Source: Leptodontidium sp. MPI-SDFR-AT-0119
Lineage: Eukaryota; Ascomycota; Leotiomycetes; Helotiales; Leptodontidiaceae
Direction: 5' to 3'
Assembly: GCA_020726505.1 (NCBI GenBank)
Contig: JAHLEZ010000001.1
Location: forward strand, 992,001 to 1,056,000
Length of the DNA stretch: 64,000 nt
Shown here: in pieces, positions 22,211 to 33,728 of the stretch
Position numbering within the stretch: the first letter of the stretch is position 1
How the letters are laid out: every line of letters begins with the position of its first letter
Made by a program: the position numbers and the translations under genes
Notes under the pieces: generated by a model
Seen by the model: the letters and a program-made list of their open reading frames with translations, nothing else
Database searches by the model: none
Told to the model about the DNA's origin: nothing

Positions 22211-24033
22211 CTATCTACTGCCATGGAATTTATTAAAACAATCCCCCTCTTTACACAACAGAATATTACACTCTTTACAGCCAAATTGTGACCTTTTACG
22301 TGACGAGGCGAGGCCACTATTTGCTGCAATTTCCCCCAGAGCCACTCGCTTCGTGTCACCATACCTCTGCCCTTTGCAGGACCTACACTCCCCTACCCAG
22401 GCCATGCGGACTTGCGAATGGCGCCTCGGAGGTACAAGGAATTCGTCAATATTACCACCAGAAAGAGCGCGTTTCCTTGTACCTTGAGGGGAAGGATCAG
22501 AGTGAAGTAATGCCCGCATAATTTCCTTTCTAAATTTGACTTGACTCGTCTACTTATCTTTAACCTCAACATGCCAATGGTCGTCTACGTTGGCATGAAT
22601 AGAAAGAAGGTAGCAGTTAACAAGAACCGTATGTAATAGCCAGTTCCACAAAGCTTGCCATCCCCCTCTTCTAATTGGCCTATCTCTAGAGTTATATGAC
22701 TTGAGTTGATCACCGACGTCGACAGCACCCATGACACGATTATAAAGCCAAGCAAAGTAGGGCTCATCTAAATCCTTAACGTTCTCTGCGCCAAACCATG
22801 CTCTAGCGACAGCTAAGTTTGATGAAGTTTCACTTGGTTTATGACGAGGGGTACTAACAGTCCCGGAGCCATCGGTGCAATTCATCATGAAAAGGGTAGG
22901 TGCGTTGTCGTTCCACAGAGCCTAGACGACGTTATTATTAGGATTGCAAGCCGTAAAGAGAGCGTTATAAGGTATCCGGGTCCCTGGTTTCTTCGCATTT
23001 GCCTGCAAGGTTAAGAGCCTTTGAACGATGCCGGCATCTTTCCTTGCTGTCCTAATAGCACCAAAACCAAGCTCCCGAAGGTACATCATAAGCCGGTTTG
23101 AAACAAACAAGTTATCTAGGATACAGATATACCTAGCTGGTGGTAGTCGACACAGCAAATGAGGCACAACTGCCTGTGTCCGGTTCCTATTTAAGCCGGC
23201 TCCACGATTGGTTTTTGGCCCTCCAAGTGCAGCCGGGGCTCTCACACTAACTGGTCCTTGGGCTCCTTTAGAATGCTAGGTCTATCGAAGGAAGTAGCCA
23301 AGCTGGGCGACTACCCATACTTTGTAGCCAGTAGGGATTGGTTTTGAAAGTACAGTGGTAGTCTCAAATGCCCGTCCGGTAAAGTGTTACATGCACTCGT
23401 CTACAGCTACCGTGCGGCCAGGCGTCCAAAGCTGTAAGTTGACAGCCTGGATATGTAAATTCAGAGGTTCTACCTAAGAAAAGTCAGTGAAATTCAAGCC
23501 CGGATAAGCCAAACTTACTCGTTCCCATGTCTTTAACTTCTCTCCTAGTGGGGGCGGTGCAGACAGGCAAAATCGTCGATGGAGAATCCAAAATCGGTCC
23601 CGGCTCATATACTCTCGTACAGAGTGCTGTGGTCCATCCTCTTCCGTGCTCCAATAGTCCTCAATCTGATTCTCCACATGTATTTCCATATATATTAAGA
23701 TCCCCAAGTAAACCTTAAGCTCCGGAAGCGTAGTGGGGTACCATTTAGTAGCCCTAGAATGAGGTTTTGGATCATCCGGAACCTTGTCGTTTTGATTGGT
23801 ATAATCCACGATTTGTTGAAAGCTTTCATCCGTAAAAAAGAGAGAGAATAGAATATTGCATATGGATCAGTAGAACTGATAGACAAAGGTAGGTGTATTT
23901 GAGGCTGAAAATCAAGGCAGTGGAACGGAATAAATGGCCCGGAACCCTCTTGAATCGGTTTTGCTTTAGGACGGAATGTTCCATCAAGGATAGGATCAGG
24001 TTGCATATCTTCAGCCATCTGGAATGTGGTCAA
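22211..24033 (-). mobile_element. degraded piggyBac-family transposase
   Basis: Minus-strand DDE_Tnp_1_7-type transposase. The N-terminal part is at 23809-23474 (TTLPELKVYLGILIYMEIHV), an intron at about 23519-23474 joins it to the catalytic core, and the core runs to a C-terminal Cys-rich tail (SQFGCKECNILLCKEGDCF) ending at 22211. The three acidic catalytic positions are still readable: VDECM near 23405, CILDNLFVSN near 23110, and LWNDNAPTLFM near 22900. At least four in-frame TAG codons interrupt it (next to VDECM, near 23275, at 22922-22924 and at 22550-22552), while the frame is otherwise kept over long stretches. Terminal inverted repeats and TTAA duplications were not found by eye. Confidence 0.8.
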
Positions 24034-25329
24034 TTACTTATTACAAGGTCTTCTCCGCCGGCGGTCCTTCGGGGCCTGCGGGACCTTACTTCGCGTAGTC
24101 GGTTACGGGCAAATATTGATCTGTTACGACCTATTCGTTACGGGATATAATTAATCCGTAACGACTTGTCACAATAGTAAACAAACAATTAATTAGGCAA
24201 ATAGTAGCAAACAATAGTAATAGAATTAACCCGTAAACTATAATTAAGTAATTAAAGACGTAAGTGTAATAAGTAGTTCCCCCCCCGTAAATAATTTTAG
24301 TTTTTCTTTTTTTAGTTAACATCATATTATCAAGTAAGTACTCGATCTACGGGCCTGTTTTCGATTTGTAACAGATACTAATAGACCGTAGGATATTTAC
24401 CACCGCTGCCGCCGTCGCAACTTCTGCCGCCGCTACTCTTATAGTAATTAACTACGCTGCCTCCCTTTCCGCTCCTCTCCTTTTTATATAAGTAATTTTT
24501 AGTTACTTTATAGTTTGTAACTTAGCTAATAGGCGTTCGTAAGGCCTGCCCTGCCCGCCTAGGCCACAGGGGCTATACGTTAGGTTACGGCCTTGCTCGC
24601 GGTCCGCTTCTTAGTTTTGCGGCTTAACTAAGTTTTTAACCTTAGTCGTGCTTTTAACTTAGAGGCATAATTTATTTAAATAAGTAAGTTTCCCTTTCGA
24701 AAATTGTTTTTATTAACCCGTTCTTAGTTATAACAGACCGTTTCGGACCGTTTCGGGCGTGTAAATATACTAACGAGTATTAATTAAATAAATTGTGTCT
24801 CTAAGTTATACGCATTACTAGGGAGGCGCTAGTTATTAAACTAAGTGCGTTTAGCTCGCTAGCGAGTTAAGACTATCGTGTGGTAACTACTACTATAATA
24901 GTGAGAGAGCTTACTACTCTTTTCGTAAGTAATATTTCCGGACTAATTTTAACTTGTTATTAACGTTTACGGATCCGTAGGCGCCGCTATTACCCCCGCC
25001 GGCCCTCGTGTTAGTCGTGTTAGTCGTGCTAGTTCTTTTACGAGTCGCACCCGTGGTCGTAGAAATGCTCAAGTTACTCTTAGTACTTTATTAAGTACGT
25101 TTAAACTTATGACTTAGATTAATATATAAGTCGAAACGGATCGTAATTAACTCGTAACTAACTTGTAATAGCTCGCCGCCGATTCCCTACTATTATAGGG
25201 CAAATCCGCCGCCCCCGCTACACCCGCCGCCAGATCTTAGTCGCCCGTGCCGCTTTTTATAAGTAAATCGCCGACTCCCTTTAGAAGAAGGCTAATTAGG
25301 AGGAGGAGAACTTCTCGAAGGAGGAAGGC

Positions 25330-25550
25330 TCTCTTAAGTTGTAAATCCTATTACAAGTCCCCTTCGGGGGTATAAGTTGAGTTTATAGGTCCGAAAATCC
25401 TATTATAAGTCCCTTATAAGAGTATTATTATTTTTAAAAATCCCACGGGGTCTCTTGTAGGGGTATTTACTACTTTCAAAATCCCATTATGGGTCCCTTA
25501 TAGGGATGTTTACAATCTTTAAAAATCCCACGGGGTCCCTTACGGGAGTA
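25330..25550 (+). repeat. five degenerate 40-51 bp tandem units
   Basis: Units beginning AAATCC occur at about 25343, 25394, 25438, 25478 and 25522. The better-preserved ones read AAATCCCACGGGGTC, a few bases, then GGGGTATTTAC or a variant. Spacing is 51, 44, 40 and 44 bp. They lie within the RIP-like island, downstream of the first helicase relic in its minus-strand orientation. Confidence 0.6.
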
Positions 25551-25839
25551 TTATTTAAATTGAAAATAAGTTTGCGGTCTACTTAAATAACTCTCTACTT
25601 TAATATATGACCTTTAGTGATTTACTAACTTATAAAATACACCCGTAAACCTATAAAATAAACTATAAGTCACATAATAAACTACACGACGTACGTAAAA
25701 CGTTATAAAGTTAACGAATATTTATTAATACTTTTAGAAATATAACGTTAGGCGTTTAGCCCTCGTTTTTTATAAGTAAAAGCACGCTTAACTCTTTAAT
25801 TCTTAACGTCCGCGAAAGCCTTACATATAATTGCCCGTA

Positions 25840-28800
25840 AGTGAAAACGGGCGTTTATAAATCCAGCCTAATAGTATAAAAAGACTGCCCTTAAGACTTA
25901 TTAATCGTTATTGTAAAACATAAATAAACTAGAAATTGCTTTCGTTAAAGAGTTATTCTTAATTCTTCGTTTATTACGGTTAGTTTAATCCGTAGGAGCA
26001 CCCGTAATTGATTATTAAAGTCTCCCCCTAAGATTTGCGCCTTAATATAGTACGTTCATAAACCCGTTACTACTATTCGCGTCCCGTTATATAGCCCTTT
26101 AAGTAGTACGAGATTCCGTAAAAGAAGTATTAGCGCGCTAAGCTTTAAGTGTAATTATAAAGGGGGAAGTAATAAAAGATCGATTTTCTAAAGAGTTTTA
26201 GCCGAGAATTAGTGAATATTAGCTTCGGCTATATTTGCGTTTGTTACATACGTGTCTACGGCCAAATATGTCCGATTTTGACTCGTAAGTCGATTAAGGA
26301 TTATCTTATTAAGTTCTGTAACCGTAATATTTAGAGTTAATAATAAACACTGGCCCGCAAAAGTAATAGAATTAATAGCGGCTCTCGTAAGAAGGTCTTA
26401 CGGGTATACGGATTAAATTAAGCTGGAAACATTAATAAGTTGATTTACGTACTTTGGAATCGTAACTAAGTACTCTTATTAAGGGTCGTAAGGTAAATTA
26501 CTAACTTAGTTAATAAATTCCGGATCGTAAATCCCCTCCTAGACCTGTATATTAATTTGTAACGTAATTCGACGAAGTCGCGGCTAAATAAACGATTTTT
26601 GAAGGCAGGCGCTAATAATATCTACCCGTAAGCCGCGGGGTATAACTGAAAGGATCTATGCAAAGTCTCCCCCGAGGATTACAGGTACCCTGCTAAACAA
26701 AACATTGTCTATAGTAGCTCGTAAATTAACGTACAGGCGGTAAACTACTTTAAAATAATACTTATTTTATATAGGCACTTCGTCCTAAATAATTAAGTCT
26801 ATTTATTATAAAAGAGCGCTAAGAGTACTTTACTTTATAATACTACTAACGGACTACTTCGTAAGATTAATTGAAATCTTAAATTACGAGTATGACGTAC
26901 GTCCGTTAAGTAGTAAGAGAGCCGCAATACCCGTAGACGTAACGTTAAGGACTGTTTTCCCTTAGCCATAGTAATAGTAACAAAGACTTTTATAAAGAAA
27001 CGTCTTACTAAAGCCGCCTTAGCCTTAAATATAGAAATGTGCGGTTTGCGGGTTCGTAATAATAGCCGTTATAATCTCTGTAAAAGCCGTAAGCTAGTCC
27101 GTATTTAGTTAATCTCTCATCGTTTTAACTAACGTAATTAGATCTTCGTTTTAATTTCTTCTTAACTATTAGGCGTAGTTACGGGCCTAGTCCTATACGT
27201 AAGAAGGCAACTTAATACCCGTAAGCGTCCGTTGTTAATCCGTAAGTTCAATCGTGAGTAGAAATAAATTGTAATCGTAATAAGGATCTAAGAGAGGAAA
27301 AGGAAATCCCGATTTAGTCCGTAACTTATATATTAAATTGTTATAAAAGTAGTCTTTATATTAGTCCTAAATAGCTCGCGAGTCCGCAATTTCTTATTAG
27401 TAAAGCCTAGTTAAGAAAAGCGTCCGTAAATTACTTATTAAAGTAAAGAGCTTTGCCTCATTAAAGTAATGATACTACTCTTAGTCGTTTTCGGCTAACC
27501 CGCGAGTAATATAAGCGGCCTTATAAATCTCGTACGTAATGCCCTTAAAATTAAATAACTCTTTAAACGATTTTAGTTCGCGAACGATTGTTAAAAGGAG
27601 CCGTAAATAAAAATGCTCGCCTAAAACGGGGCTATAATAGTATATACGACCGAGACAATTTTCCCCCCTTTACTAGAACTTCTATTTACGGGTTTTCTAA
27701 TCTTAAACGCAATAAATTAGAAACTCTAAATATAATTATAGTCCTATAGTAAGGTTTTTTGTATTAAACTCAAAGAACCCCATGAGCGTAAAACGGGCTA
27801 TATCTCGTTTTATAATTAACTCTTCGAAGGAGATTCCGGCTAAAAAGTAAATTATTTACTTTCCTTATAAATAGACTATAAGATACTATACGAGTGGGAA
27901 TTCTTTATAAGTAGGGTACTTGAGAAGTCGTTATATAGCCTCTGGAGGACTTACGTATTACGCTTATACGTAATTAGTGATTTCGTTGTTCGTATTTAAG
28001 ACCGCAAGAGTTATACGGTCCGCACCTTTATATACGTACTTATAAATATATTTTACGGCTTAAATTAAGCCGCAAACCTCGACGTTAATATACGAACGAT
28101 AGTAATTAAGGAAATATAAATTATATAAAATAACCTAATAGTTATTTAATTGTATATCTCGGCCGCTTTTATAAACCGTAAATGTCCGTCTATCTTGCCT
28201 ACGTTAGTAAATAAGGTACCCGTCCTTATAAACAGCCGTAATTGCTTAAAACTCTTTCGGAAATTACTTTTAACACGTTAACGGGTCGTTTAAGGACTTA
28301 TAGGCTATATAAGGAGCGTTAAGGAAGTCACGTTCACATAATCCGTGAGTTATATTATTTAAGACTAATTCCTGTAACTTACTCGTAAGGTTTATAACCT
28401 CGTTCGGAATCTTTGCAAAAATAATCTTATTAACTTGTTAAGGCACTAAGTAATTACTTAGATTCTCAAGCTAAAGAAGTAAGTGTAAATGTAGTAAGCC
28501 ACGCTTTTGATACTTAATAGTATATACGTGAGTATAATGTTTTCCGAAAACCCCTTTTCTAGTAATATCACTTAAAATCTCTTTAACTTTTAGACGAAAA
28601 ATACAGGCAATAATATTAGGGCGGTTAACTAATTAAGATTTTATTATTTTTAGCTCGTAGACGATTTCCGGCTATCGCGAATTAGTCGTAAACGTAATAA
28701 AAAGAGTAGGCCGGCCGAAATAACGAACTATCGCTATAAAATCTTAAAATAACTATTATATAAAACGATTATTACTTATAAAAGAAAACGGGAGAATAAA

Positions 28801-30610
28801 ACGATGTTTATAATTTATAAAATTCGTATTTACACAAATTAACGTATCCGCAAGCCCGTTATATAAGTTCGCACGTATATCTTCCTAGTAAGTTTGTAAC
28901 TAATTAAGTCGTGTCGTTTAACAAGCGATATAAACGTTAATAACGTATTATTAGAATAGGCGGTTAGTACGAAAGAAATTACGTGATTAACGGGTCCGCG
29001 AAAAGAGCCGGTACTTATAAAACGGCTATTATATTAATCGTTAATTTAGCCGAAAGCAGTCTCGATCGTAAAGTCGTAAAGACTAATATTACTCTAATTT
29101 ATTATAAAGAAAGAGTAACAGGTAGCTTAATAAGAAGTAGACTAGGTTCGTAACGTGTACTTGATATAAAAGCGGACTATTACGGCCTAGTTCGCGGACT
29201 ACAAGAATAATATCTTTAAAGCTAGCTTTGTCGTATTTGTTCGGAATAATCCCCGCAAGCTTATCCGCAATAAGCAAATTTTCTCGTCTCTTATTAACAC
29301 TACTTTATAAAACTAATTGCATTTACGAGCTAATAACGATCCGAAAATTATTATCTTATAACTGTAAACGCTCTTAAGTAATTCAGTATTTAGCCGTAAA
29401 TAGATTCTTCTTAATAACTATCTAGTGTAAATCACGTAAAATCGTAGCGTTAAGTTAAGAGTACTACCTGAGCCGAATATTAATTACGTAATTAGGGTCG
29501 TAAAAAAACAATTAAGTAAAAGCGGGTGCTTATTGCGAACCAGGAACTAAGGGCCCTTATAAGTAATAAAGCTCTTCGTGAGTCGTAAAAGTAGTCAACT
29601 CGCGGGTCAAGTTGATACAGTCTTCCTTATTAGTCTTAATAGACGTAAAAGAAAGAGTTAAGTTATATTATCGTATCTTTTAGCGAAAAGTATTACTTCG
29701 CGAATCCGTATTATCTAATAGCCTCTATAATACGTCTAGCGAATCCCGTAACGGGTCTATATAAACCGCCCCTTTCTTATAACAAAGCTTATAATCTCCC
29801 CTAGCTACTTGCTCGTTAATCTAATAAAGTACGTTACACTTTATATACTCGTGAGTTATAAGGCTAATATCTTACGGACTCGTAGTAACAAAAACAGACC
29901 GAAAACTAACTAATACAGGAAGAGCAAGTAATATAATAAGAAGAAAAGAAGTAAGTGTTTCGGGCTATAAAGGAGAGAGCCTAAGAGAGTTCGCAAGAGA
30001 GGGAGGAGCAGGTGTTTTAAGCCGTAAAAGAAGGTCTGCAAGAGGAGGAAAAGCCGTAATAAGTCTTTCGGGCCGTAATAGAGGGTTCGCAAGAGAAGAA
30101 GAAGAAGAAGGAGAGTTATTTATAGCCGTATTATCTATTATAATTTAAGCTCGCGTAGCTTTTATTTGAGCTTTCGTTTGTCGGAGACGTTTCGCAGGCC
30201 GTGGATTGGCCGTAAAGGCCGCAACTAAGCCGCTACGGGTTTGTCGTGGTATATTAAGGTCAATTTCCTCGAGTAATTAACGCGTAAACTAGAAAAGAGT
30301 CAATATTTAGCCGGTAAGAAAGGTCTACGAACGTACGCGATGACGGTTACAAGTCTTATACCGGCGGCTAATATGATTAGTAGTAAAGTCCGTAACAGGT
30401 CGATTTTGCTTGCAATTCGCGCACTATTAAGGAGGGGAAGAATCCATTTAGTCGAATTGGCCGAATTAATAAGTTAAGAGACGCGATTAAACGCGATACA
30501 AGTAGAAAACGGTTAGTTACGGGTAGAAACAGACCGTAGACCGAGGATTCTAGTGTTCCCGGCCCGTGTACCACCCGCCACCGCTACAGCCAATCAGAAG
30601 TATTCACGTG
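25840..30610 (-). mobile_element. RIP-degraded Helitron relic A (Rep and helicase)
   Basis: Minus-strand reading, from high to low coordinates. The HUH endonuclease (Helitron_like_N) motif KRGLLHLHLL lies at about 28475-28507, preceded by VYTIKYQ near 28525. The PIF1-type helicase follows: STGIAALLLLNGRTSYS near 26900-26950, VILGGDFA near 26665-26690, ITINKS then stop then GQSF near 25890-25915, and FTYGQLYV near 25840. Order and spacing are those of Helitron RepHel proteins. Several stops stand where Gln or another CpA-containing codon is expected. Outer boundaries are guesses; a CACGTGACC motif at about 30606 may lie near the 5' end. Confidence 0.72.
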
Positions 30611-30879
30611 ACCCGTTTTTTTAAAAAAAAAAGGGATCCACAAATAGCTCAATATAATATAGACGAGTTTTAAACAACTCGCTGTCGCTCGCTGGCGTGA
30701 GATTTGAGATAAAAGAGAGGATTTACAGATACTTACGGATAAATATAAATAATAACGAGTAAGATAAAGGAAAAGGAATCCGTAAATGGCCCGTAAATGG
30801 CTTGTAAATGAACTGAAAACTAAGTAAGACCTTATAAAATTTCTAGGTATACTATATTATACATAGAGTTTACATTAAG

Positions 30880-32200
30880 GGGTAAGAGAATATAAAGACC
30901 TGCCTTAGAAGTAACCCGTGACGCTACTATATAAAATTGCCTATAAATAAAGACCGGCGACCGTAAATCCACCCTTACTACCTCAAAGGACTAGCCCTAC
31001 GACTTATTAATAGTCATTACAAAGCATAATGCAAGTGGGAATTACTTACGAGAGAGGGTAAAGGATAATTGCTAATCTGTAGACTCAAGTTTAATTCATG
31101 GAATTGTCCGTAACTAGCTATTAAAGTCGCCGCTAAGTAGCCGAACCTAGACCGTAAACCTCCTTAGGCTATAAATCGATATCCGCGACCCGTTACAAAG
31201 CCTTTCCTGTGGACAGAGGTTCTATAAGAGCATTACGGGCGCGCCAACCTTAAGTTGTAGCCGTAAGAGTAGTAGGCCCGGGAGACAGATGTTTTATAAG
31301 ACTTCTAGAGGTAGCTTAACAATTTCCGGGTCTACCTCGTTTACATCGGCCGAATCAATAGCTAAGTACGTCCGTTCTTAGCCGAGGAGTATATCTAAGA
31401 TCGTCTAATTTAGCTCGCGGACCGTATCGTTTAGAGTTAATAAGATTGCCCGTCCGTGAAAGGCCTAGTAGTCCCGGGGCGCCCGTAAGAGTCGTTCTCG
31501 TAAATAAACGTGATTAATTAAGTCCGTAACCGACTTAGCGCGTAGGATAAAGGGCGAGAGCGTGATCTGGCCGTTTAAAGACGGGTCGTATAGAAGACTA
31601 TTAATCTAGTTTATAAAATCTTGCTCTAACGGGTCGTTACGGACCCGCATATTAATCCGTAAGGAGAGTTGACGAAGCCGCCGCCAGATTCACGTCCGTT
31701 ACAAGCACGCTCGTACAATCTCGGCCCGTGAACTATGTAAAACTACCGGTAAGATCTGTGCAAAGTCACCGCCAAGGACAACGAGTACCCCGCCAAAGAG
31801 GACGTCGTCCGTTACAGACCGTAAATCGACCAAGAGCCGGTACACGACCTCAAAGTAGTACTTGTGCTACATTAGTACCTTATCCCAGATAATTAGGTCC
31901 GTTATATATAAGTACTAGCCTAACTTATTTGTCTTAGTAATCGTACTTACGGATGACTTATTAAGCTCAAGTGGGATCTAGAACTAGGAATAAGACGTAC
32001 ATCCTTTTAGAAGAAGTAGAGCCGCAATGCCCGTAGATACTACGCAAAGGACTACCTTGACTATAGTAATAATAACATAAGGTCTAGTAAAGGAAGGTTT
32101 TGCCAGTACCGCCAGGGCCTTATAAGTAGAAATGAGCAGTTTGCGGGTCGTCTGTAATAGCCGTTACAATCATCTAGAAGCAGACACACTAGTACGGATG
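30880..32200 (-). mobile_element. Helitron helicase relic B (5'-truncated copy)
   Basis: A second, better-preserved PIF1-type helicase on the minus strand: STGIAALLLLKGCTSYS near 31985-32045, LIIWDKVLM near 31900, VLVVLGGDFAQILPVV near 31745-31795, CFVMTINKS then stop then G near 30995-31030, and FYIVASRVTSKAGL near 30895-30935. The motif spacing matches relic A, including about 270 bp between the STGIAALL and LGGDF motifs. No Rep region was found upstream, so this copy is probably truncated. Two linked copies would themselves be enough to attract RIP. Confidence 0.72.
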
Positions 32201-32450
32201 CCAGGGACGTCTCGCGGGCGAGATCGACTTGCTAGTCAGCCGTACGGTGGCTTATAGTCCAGTCAAAGATATTCTCAGGTAGGCCGACATCCGCAAGCGT
32301 CCGTTAGAGATCTGCTAAACCGAGCCCGAGCAAGAAGAGGCCGTAATCGTAGTGAGGATTAATCAGGGAGAGCGGAAAGCAGGCAAGTTTTTAGTGTTCC
32401 TCACGTGACCAGGACTTTTCACGGTACACTGGGAGCCAATCGCTAGAGGT

Positions 32451-33728
32451 AGTCCGACCGTACTTCAATATAGTAAAGAGATTTAAGTATATCAACAAGC
32501 CTATTGCGAGGGGCAACACCACCCCTGCGGCTTGGCGACGCTAAAAGTGGCTTACAGCAGCCCATGGGATACTGTGTTTTATTTTAGCATTCTTAAGCGG
32601 ACAGCTGTGAGGCGAAACGTCGCGTTTTTCGGCGAGCCCGAAAAATGCAAGTCCTGTTAAGCTCGCTTGCCTGATGACTTCACTGCCCTACAGCTTGCAG
32701 CGAGTGGAGGGGAGGGCTTGCTTGTTATTCTTCGCTAGTTTTCACCACCTTTGCTATCACATGATTACTCGCAAATAGCTTTACTACCTATCTCGAGTAT
32801 ATAATAGCTATCCGGTAGGTAGATAGCTATTACTGAATTACGAGCTTGATATTTTATTCCCTGACGTTGCCGGTTCTATTGTTCGGTTCCTATTTTATGT
32901 CGAAGAGACAGACGATTGGAGATGAGAATTTAATAATCATGTGATTAATCCCACACCTACTTACCCCTTATCTTAGCAATTCGCTCCTAAACTAATTAGC
33001 TCGGTACTTACTCAAGACCTTAATAAAGTTAGACTTCCGCGGGGTTTAGAACTCCTTTTCTTACTATCCTCTTATTTTAAAAAGTCGACGAGATCTAAGG
33101 TCGGAAACATCTTGTCCAGGGCAAGCCTTCGTACCTAGCCTAAACTTCTAAAAAAAACCCTTTAGATCTATTTCTCCTAATTTAAACTGAGACTGTAATT
33201 AAGCTCCACCGGAAAAAGAAACGCGAGGCCTCTTAATAATACTATCCCCTCTCGTGAAGTCTTCAAGTGTTCTGTGTTCACTAAACGCTTCTTTTAAGAA
33301 GGTGCCAAAAAACTTGAAAGAAGATTATTAGCCAAGTAAAGAGCAAAATGAAAACAAGAACATCTTAAAGAAATTCTGCCACGTTGAAGGTAAGGCAGTC
33401 TTTGAAATAGGAAATAAATCAGTCTCCGTTTGCTTTGGGTGGTTCGTTGGAAGTTGTCTGCCTGGCCTCCTGTTCGTTCTGCTTTGAGTTGGTATTTCTC
33501 CGTGCTCTTTGTCGTCAAATTCGCTTCCTTGGAACAAGAGAACCTCAATTTCTCAATGAATCATTGACTGCAAAGTTGATATCTTGGGGGAAATATAAAG
33601 TCACCTCCTTTCTGCAAATTCTTCTTTTTTCTTCGTTCTGCCCCACCTAACCTTGCTCATCCACCCACCAACTTTATTTGGTCGCTCTCTCCTTTCCATA
33701 TTCCATACGAATTTACCGTTGCCTCAAT
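32451..33728. other. right flank of the repeat island, no gene
   Basis: Base pattern returns gradually to normal. A small hairpin lies at 32612-32650 (TTTTTCGG, loop, CCCGAAAAA). The last 250 bases before 33729 are pyrimidine-rich and fit a leader for the E2-fold pseudogene. Confidence 0.45.

Larger units (their letters stand above)
24034..32450. repeat. TpA-rich, RIP-like mutated repeat island
   Basis: About 8.4 kb with abrupt change in base pattern: TpA is everywhere (CCGTAA, CGTAAG, TTATAA), CpA and TpG are scarce, while CpG is kept. In the line 27241-27300 I count 7 TA, 1 CA and 2 TG. This is the expected outcome of RIP, which turns CpA into TpA on both strands. No open gene survives. 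Similarity between 25.8-27.0 kb and 30.9-32.1 kb shows it contains two diverged copies of one element. Confidence 0.8.

Noticed and set aside
29910..30130. Purine-rich repeat-like stretch giving Leu-rich minus-strand frames
   Set aside because: The frames are a by-product of low-complexity purine runs inside the mutated island.
24034..32450. Reading the AT-rich island as a centromere, mitochondrial insert or AT isochore only
   Set aside because: The retained Helitron motifs and the loss of CpA/TpG with kept CpG point to a RIP-mutated mobile element.
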